Assembly (NCBI GenBank): GCA_945874145.1
Contig: CAMCFN010000009.1
Span: 1 to 64,000, forward strand
DNA from: Akkermansia muciniphila
GTDB lineage: Bacteria; Verrucomicrobiota; Verrucomicrobiia; Limisphaerales; SXTU01
Length of the DNA: 64,000 bases
Direction: 5' to 3'
In this document: piece by piece, positions 59,250 to 64,000 of the stretch
Layout of the letters: each line of letters opens with the position of its first letter
Numbering within the stretch: the first letter of the stretch is position 1
Position numbers and translations under genes: made by a program
Notes under the pieces: model-generated
Told to the model about the DNA's origin: nothing
Databases searched by the model: none
The model's input: only the letters and a program-made list of their open reading frames with translations

Positions 59250-59486
59250 ATGAACCCCATCAACTCGCCCCAGGCCCCCCGCCCTGCCCTGCGCAATGTT
59301 GATTTGTGCCGGCAGCTCAACGCGTTGCGCCAGCCCCCGGCCGCCACCGCGCCGCCCATCTTTCCCGACGCCGATGCCGCGCCGGCCGCACTCAACGCGG
59401 AGGCCGGTCTGCGCCAGCTCTTCCGCCGTCCCGTGACCGTGCCGTGGCTGGCCCAGTCCGAAGCGTTCCGCACCTTGGCTGAGTAA
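59250..59486 (+). CDS. Small hypothetical protein upstream of murF
   Basis: Start MNPINSPQAPRPALRNVDLCRQL at 59250; stop immediately precedes murF ATG. Confidence 0.5.
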   Translation: MNPINSPQAPRPALRNVDLCRQLNALRQPPAATAPPIFPDADAAPAALNAEAGLRQLFRRPVTVPWLAQSEAFRTLAE

Positions 59487-60926
59487 ATGGACCCGCGCCC
59501 GCTCCAATTCATTGCCGCTGCGACTGCCGGAGAAATTCTCCGTGGCAGCTCGGACATCCTTGTCCGCCGCATCTGCACGGATTCGCGGCAGGCCCAGCCT
59601 GGTGACCTCTTCATCGCGCTCACGGGTGTGCAATTTGACGGGCACAAGTTCATCGCTGAAGTCATCGCTAAAGGCGTCGCTGCGGTGATGGTGGAGAAAA
59701 ACCGTGCCGGCGACTTGCAGTCGCCGGCCCTGATCGCCGTCGCGAATACGCGAACTGCCTACGCCCAGCTCGCCGCACGTTACCGTCAAGATTTTGACCT
59801 GCCCGTCATCGCCGTGGGCGGCTCGAACGGGAAGACGACCACGAAGGAACTGATCGCCGCCGTGCTGCGCGAGCGGGGGCCAGCCCTCTGGAGCGAGGCC
59901 AGTTTCAACAACGACATCGGCGTGCCGCACACGCTGCTTCGCCTGGAAGCGCAGCACACCAGCGCGGTGCTGGAAGTGGGCACGAATCATCCAGGTGAAC
60001 TGGCCCCGTTGGTTCGAGTCATCCAGCCACACATCGGCGTGATTACCAGCATCGGGCGCGAGCACTTGGAGTTTTTCGGCGACTTGGAAGGCGTCGCCCA
60101 AGAAGAAGGCTGGCTGGCCGAACTGCTGCCCGCCAACGGAATTCTTTTCGTGAATGGTGATTGTCCCGAAATGGCCGCCATCGCGCAGCGCACGCAGGCG
60201 CGGGTGGTGCGCGTGGGCTTTGGCCCGGGCAACGACTGGCGGGCCAGCGAGGTGCGGTGCGATGAGCACGGCGTCACGTTCCAAGTCACCTGCCCCTACC
60301 CCGCCAGCACCGGTGCCTATCGCATCGGGTTGCTCGGACGGCACCAAGTTTTAAATGCTCTGCTCGCCGCGGCGGTAGGAACCGAGGTCGGTCTGACCGG
60401 CGAGCAAGTCAGGCGCGCTTTGGCGGGATGCACCCCGCCAAAGATGCGTCTGCAACTTTGGGAGGCGAACGGCGTGCGCGTGCTCGACGACGCCTACAAC
60501 GCCAATGCCGATTCGATGCTGGCCGCGCTCCAAACCTTGCATGATCTGCCCTGCGCGGGCCGGCGCGTGGCGGTGCTCGGCGACATGGCCGAACTCGGCA
60601 CGCACAGCATTGCCGCACATGTGGAGATCGGGCGACGCGCAGTGGAGCTGGGCGTGAACCGGCTCTTCGCCGTGGGCAGCATGGCCGGCCACCTGGCGGG
60701 CGCAGCCCGGGCCGCCGGGTTGGCGGCCGTCACCGAAATCTCCGAGGTCGCCACGGCCGGCGAGACCGTTCGCAGCGAATTGCTGCCCGGGGACGTGGTG
60801 CTGCTCAAAGCCTCCCGCTCGGCGCGTTTGGAGCGTGTGGCGGACGTGCTGCGGCAGCGCATTCTCCCCGTCGCAAGCCCGGACTCGCAGGCCGAAGCCA
60901 GCGACTACAAGCCCGGCATGAACTGA
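59487..60926 (+). CDS. murF: UDP-N-acetylmuramoyl-tripeptide--D-alanyl-D-alanine ligase
   Basis: AVGGSNGKTTTKELIAAVLRERG; VRVLDDAYNANADSMLAALQTL; VAVLGDMAELG. Confidence 0.96.
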   Translation: MDPRPLQFIAAATAGEILRGSSDILVRRICTDSRQAQPGDLFIALTGVQFDGHKFIAEVIAKGVAAVMVEKNRAGDLQSPALIAVANTRTAYAQLAARYRQDFDLPVIAVGGSNGKTTTKELIAAVLRERGPALWSEASFNNDIGVPHTLLRLEAQHTSAVLEVGTNHPGELAPLVRVIQPHIGVITSIGREHLEFFGDLEGVAQEEGWLAELLPANGILFVNGDCPEMAAIAQRTQARVVRVGFGPGNDWRASEVRCDEHGVTFQVTCPYPASTGAYRIGLLGRHQVLNALLAAAVGTEVGLTGEQVRRALAGCTPPKMRLQLWEANGVRVLDDAYNANADSMLAALQTLHDLPCAGRRVAVLGDMAELGTHSIAAHVEIGRRAVELGVNRLFAVGSMAGHLAGAARAAGLAAVTEISEVATAGETVRSELLPGDVVLLKASRSARLERVADVLRQRILPVASPDSQAEASDYKPGMN

Positions 60927-60932
60927 CCCACG

Positions 60933-61094
60933 ATGAATGTGAAGCGCGACCAACAGCAACTACGCCGGGCGAAGCAACTCGCCCGCGAATTGCAGACCCA
61001 TTTGCGGGCCCCCGGCGTGCTGCTGCGGCTGTGCCGCTGGGAGCAACGGCACCAACGCTTCCCGTCAATCGCCCGCCATTACCAGCAAGACTGA
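60933..61094 (+). CDS. Small basic ORF (53 aa) between murF and mraY
   Basis: Manual translation MNVKRDQQQLRRAKQLARELQTHLRAPGVLLRLCRWEQRHQRFPSIARHYQQD*, 6 bp after murF; not in the ORF track. Confidence 0.45.
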   Translation: MNVKRDQQQLRRAKQLARELQTHLRAPGVLLRLCRWEQRHQRFPSIARHYQQD

Positions 61095-61232
61095 ATGAGC
61101 CCGCATCAGCCAACCTCATGCACCAACTCCCTGCGCTGCCACCGGGCCGAGCGCCGGTCGTGCCCCGGATCAGGCAGGATGCTGATTCGCGCTTCACTCC
61201 CTGTGAGTCTGATGCTCACCCCGCTTTCTTGA

Positions 61233-62387
61233 ATGCTCCTCTACCTCAGCCAATGGATTCAGGATCAGGCCGCCGGCACGGCCTGGGCCGATCCCTTGTC
61301 AGCGCTGCGAGTGTTCCGCTACATCACCGTGCGGAGCGCAGGGGCGGCGCTGTCGGCCTTGGCACTGAGTCTCTGGCTGGGGCCGTTGGTCATTGCGTGG
61401 CTCAAGGATCTCAAGTTCGGCCAGGAGTATCTGGACAAGGCGCAGGAGGCGGGCACGGACAAGAATCAGCCCTTCACCAAGAAAGGGGTTCCAGGCATGG
61501 GCGGCATTCTGATCGTGCTGGTGGTGGATCTGACCACGTTGCTGTGGGCGCAGTGGAACGAGTTTATCGTCCTGACGCTGGTGTCGCTGCTGGTGCTGGC
61601 AGCCTTGGGTTTCTACGACGACTACAAGAAACTGACCGAGCAGAAACCTGCGGGTGCCGCCGAAAGCCTGAAGCTCGTGGTGCAATTCGGACTGGCCGGG
61701 TGCATTGCCCTTTCGCTCTGGATGCTGCCGGAAACCCGCCCGCTCATCTCCGAGATCCAGATCCCCTTCCTGAAGCACGCCGTGCTTTCGGACGCCGCGT
61801 GGGTGGGCGGCCTCATCACGGTGCTTGCCATCGTCGGCAGCAGCAACGCCGTGAACATCACGGACGGGCTCGATGGGCTGGCGATTGGCTGCACGCTCAT
61901 CGTGACGGCGGTCTTCCTCATCTTCACCTACATTGCGGGCAATGCGATCCTCGCCCGCTATCTGTTCGTGCCCTTCGTGCCGGGCGCGGGCGAACTCACC
62001 GTGTTCTGCGCCGCGCTGATCGGTGCGAGCCTCGGGTTTCTCTGGTTCAATTGTCATCCCGCGCAGGTCTTCATGGGCGACACGGGCTCGCTCGCGCTAG
62101 GCGGGGTGCTGGGCATCATGGCGGTGCTGATTCACCAGCCGTTCGTGCTGGTGATCGCGGGCGGGGTGTTCGTGTTGGAAATCGTCTCGGTGATGATCCA
62201 GCGCGGCTGGTTCAAATACACCCGACGGCTCTACGGCAAGGGCAACGAGCGCCGCGTGTTTCTCATGGCCCCACTGCACCATCACTTTCAGAAGCTCGGC
62301 TGGTATGAATCACAAATCGTCGCCCGTTTTTACATCCTGTGCCTCCTGTGCGCGGTGATCGCCCTGGCCACGTTGAAACTGCGTTAA
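61233..62387 (+). CDS. mraY: Phospho-N-acetylmuramoyl-pentapeptide transferase
   Basis: KKGVPGMGGILIV; FYDDYKK; SNAVNITDGLDGLAIG; PAQVFMGDTGSLALGG; APLHHHFQKLGWYESQIVARF. Confidence 0.97.
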   Translation: MLLYLSQWIQDQAAGTAWADPLSALRVFRYITVRSAGAALSALALSLWLGPLVIAWLKDLKFGQEYLDKAQEAGTDKNQPFTKKGVPGMGGILIVLVVDLTTLLWAQWNEFIVLTLVSLLVLAALGFYDDYKKLTEQKPAGAAESLKLVVQFGLAGCIALSLWMLPETRPLISEIQIPFLKHAVLSDAAWVGGLITVLAIVGSSNAVNITDGLDGLAIGCTLIVTAVFLIFTYIAGNAILARYLFVPFVPGAGELTVFCAALIGASLGFLWFNCHPAQVFMGDTGSLALGGVLGIMAVLIHQPFVLVIAGGVFVLEIVSVMIQRGWFKYTRRLYGKGNERRVFLMAPLHHHFQKLGWYESQIVARFYILCLLCAVIALATLKLR

Positions 62388-62407
62388 GCAATCACGGCTG
62401 AAGAAAA

Positions 62408-63844
62408 ATGTTTCGGCTCCAAGACAAAGACGTATTGGTCATCGGCCTCGGCCTCAGCGGGGCGGCCGCAGCGCGCCTGCTCGCGGCTCGCGGGGCGCGC
62501 GTGACCGCGATGGACAACTCGGACACGCCCGGCCTGCGGCACGAAGCCGTGGAGCTGCGCGACCTCGGCGTGCGAGTGGAACTGGATCTCCGGCTGCCGC
62601 CAGCGGGACGGTTTGACTTCGCGGTGATCAGCCCCGGCGTGCCCATGGACTCGGCCTTGGTCAAAGAGCTTCGCCAGCGGGAAATCCCCATTATCGGCGA
62701 GCTGGAACTCGGCTGGCAGCAAGCCGTCTGCCTGAACATCTCAGTCACCGGAACCAATGGCAAAACCACGACGACCGAACTGATCGAACACCTCCTGACG
62801 CATTGCCACAAACGCACCCTGGCGGCGGGCAACATCGGCAAACCCGTGTGTTCCATCACGGAGGAAACCCGCCAACTCGACTACCTCACGCTGGAGGTCA
62901 GTTCCTTTCAACTGGAGACGATCCGCTTCTTCCGTCCGGCCATCGCGGTGCTGTTGAACATCACGCCCGACCATCTTGATCGCCACCACTCGATGGCCGA
63001 CTACGCACGCGTCAAGGCACGCCTATTCGAGAACCAGCAACCGTTCGACTGGGCCATTGTGCAAACCGAGGCGCTGGCCATGCTGCGCACACTGGGTGTG
63101 AACGTTCCCTCCAAGCTCATCACCTTCAGCGCGCACAATCGTCGCGCTGACATCCATCTCGACCGTTCGCTGCTCATCAGCCGCATCGAGGGCTGGGTCG
63201 GCCCGCTGATCGATCTGGAGAAAACCAACCTGCGTGGCACCCACAATGCCGAGAACGTCATGGCCGCGCTCGCCGTTGGCCGAGTCCTGCGCCTGCCGCT
63301 GGAGGAGATGGTCGCGGCCATCGCGAGCTTCAAACCCGGGGCCCACCGCTGCGAGTTCGTGGCCGAGATTAAAGGCATCCAGTTCGTCAACGACTCGAAG
63401 GCCACCAACCTCGACGCCGTGGCCAAGGCGATCCAAACCATGCCGGCCGCGCAGCCCGGGGAACCCAATGTTTTGCTGATCGCCGGTGGGCGGGACAAAG
63501 GGCTGGATTATCACGACTTGGGACCACTCCTGGCCCAGCGCGTGAAGCACGCGGTCCTGCTCGGCGAGACGCGTGAAAAGCTCCGCGCCTCGTGGAGCCT
63601 CTTTACCCCTTGCACGCTGGTGGATTCATTGTTAGAAGCGGTCAACGAAGCCGTCAGAATCGCGGCGCCTGGTGATATTGTTTTGCTCTCCCCGGCCTGT
63701 TCGAGCTTCGATCTGTTCCGTGATTATCGCCACCGGGGTGAAGTGTTTCGTCAGACGGTCGCGCAACTGCAACGCACAACTAATGGCGCTGCCACTGCGG
63801 ATGGCCCCATGAATGGAGGCACCGTTCAGTCCGCGGGCAGATGA
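62408..63844 (+). CDS. murD: UDP-N-acetylmuramoyl-L-alanine--D-glutamate ligase
   Basis: SVTGTNGKTTTTELIEHLL; LEVSSFQLETI; NITPDHLDRHHSM; FVNDSKATNLDAVAKAI; SPACSSFDLFRDYRHRGEVF. Confidence 0.97.
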   Translation: MFRLQDKDVLVIGLGLSGAAAARLLAARGARVTAMDNSDTPGLRHEAVELRDLGVRVELDLRLPPAGRFDFAVISPGVPMDSALVKELRQREIPIIGELELGWQQAVCLNISVTGTNGKTTTTELIEHLLTHCHKRTLAAGNIGKPVCSITEETRQLDYLTLEVSSFQLETIRFFRPAIAVLLNITPDHLDRHHSMADYARVKARLFENQQPFDWAIVQTEALAMLRTLGVNVPSKLITFSAHNRRADIHLDRSLLISRIEGWVGPLIDLEKTNLRGTHNAENVMAALAVGRVLRLPLEEMVAAIASFKPGAHRCEFVAEIKGIQFVNDSKATNLDAVAKAIQTMPAAQPGEPNVLLIAGGRDKGLDYHDLGPLLAQRVKHAVLLGETREKLRASWSLFTPCTLVDSLLEAVNEAVRIAAPGDIVLLSPACSSFDLFRDYRHRGEVFRQTVAQLQRTTNGAATADGPMNGGTVQSAGR

Positions 63845-63963
63845 TTTTGTTGAACCGTGTCCGAACCAAAATTTATTTACTGATTTAACAAGAATTTCGC
63901 CGGGGCCTGGCCAGCTCTGGCGAGCCGAACCAAGCCGCCACCAAGCATCACGCAAGCACCATC

Positions 63964-64000
63964 ATGAGCACTCAAAATCCGTTACCACCCCAGGGCTCGC
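63964..64000 (+). CDS. Start of next dcw gene, truncated by window (MSTQNPLPPQGS...)
   Basis: ATG at 63964, open to the window end; identity cannot be determined. Confidence 0.35.
   Translation, partial: MSTQNPLPPQGS

Noticed and set aside
58977-60347. - strand ORF of 456 aa
   Set aside because: Antisense of murF.

Overview
High-GC window, probably from a Verrucomicrobia-type genome (inferred from gene content and style only). Five zones stand out. (1) 1-21 kb: a tight, same-strand (-) cluster of exported proteins: a 943-aa protein with one 7-unit BNR-type repeat block; a 721-aa protein with a Peptidase_S74-type (tail-fibre chaperone) C-terminus; a 3008-aa protein with a LamG-like region and a C-terminal third that reads like a Tc-toxin A subunit; a 291-aa secreted protein; a MORN-type protein; and a giant, window-truncated ORF (5389 to beyond base 1). 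That ORF is absent from the supplied ORF track and encodes three 7-unit BNR-type blocks plus cadherin/VCBS-like domains. A divergent FHA-LuxR regulator (21223-22062) sits at the head of the cluster. (2) 22-31.7 kb: miscellaneous enzymes, a truncated DoxX gene, a frameshifted transposase, and a DegP-like protease next to a paralogue that has lost the catalytic triad. (3) 31.9-43.4 kb: a complex I operon (nuoC-D-I-H-J-K-L-M-M-N) with two NuoM genes, the second lacking the conserved TM7 lysine. (4) 43.5-52 kb: a DUF3365-like haem protein, hydrolases, a cobalamin adenosyltransferase, a RibD_C-like reductase and queA. (5) 52.3-64 kb: a dcw cell-wall/division cluster (mraZ, rsmH, ftsL-like, ftsI, murE, murF, mraY, murD) with several small unassigned ORFs, preceded by a five-copy 10-bp-periodic TGGG operator array and a perfect 11-bp inverted repeat. 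No CRISPR array, rRNA or confident tRNA was seen.
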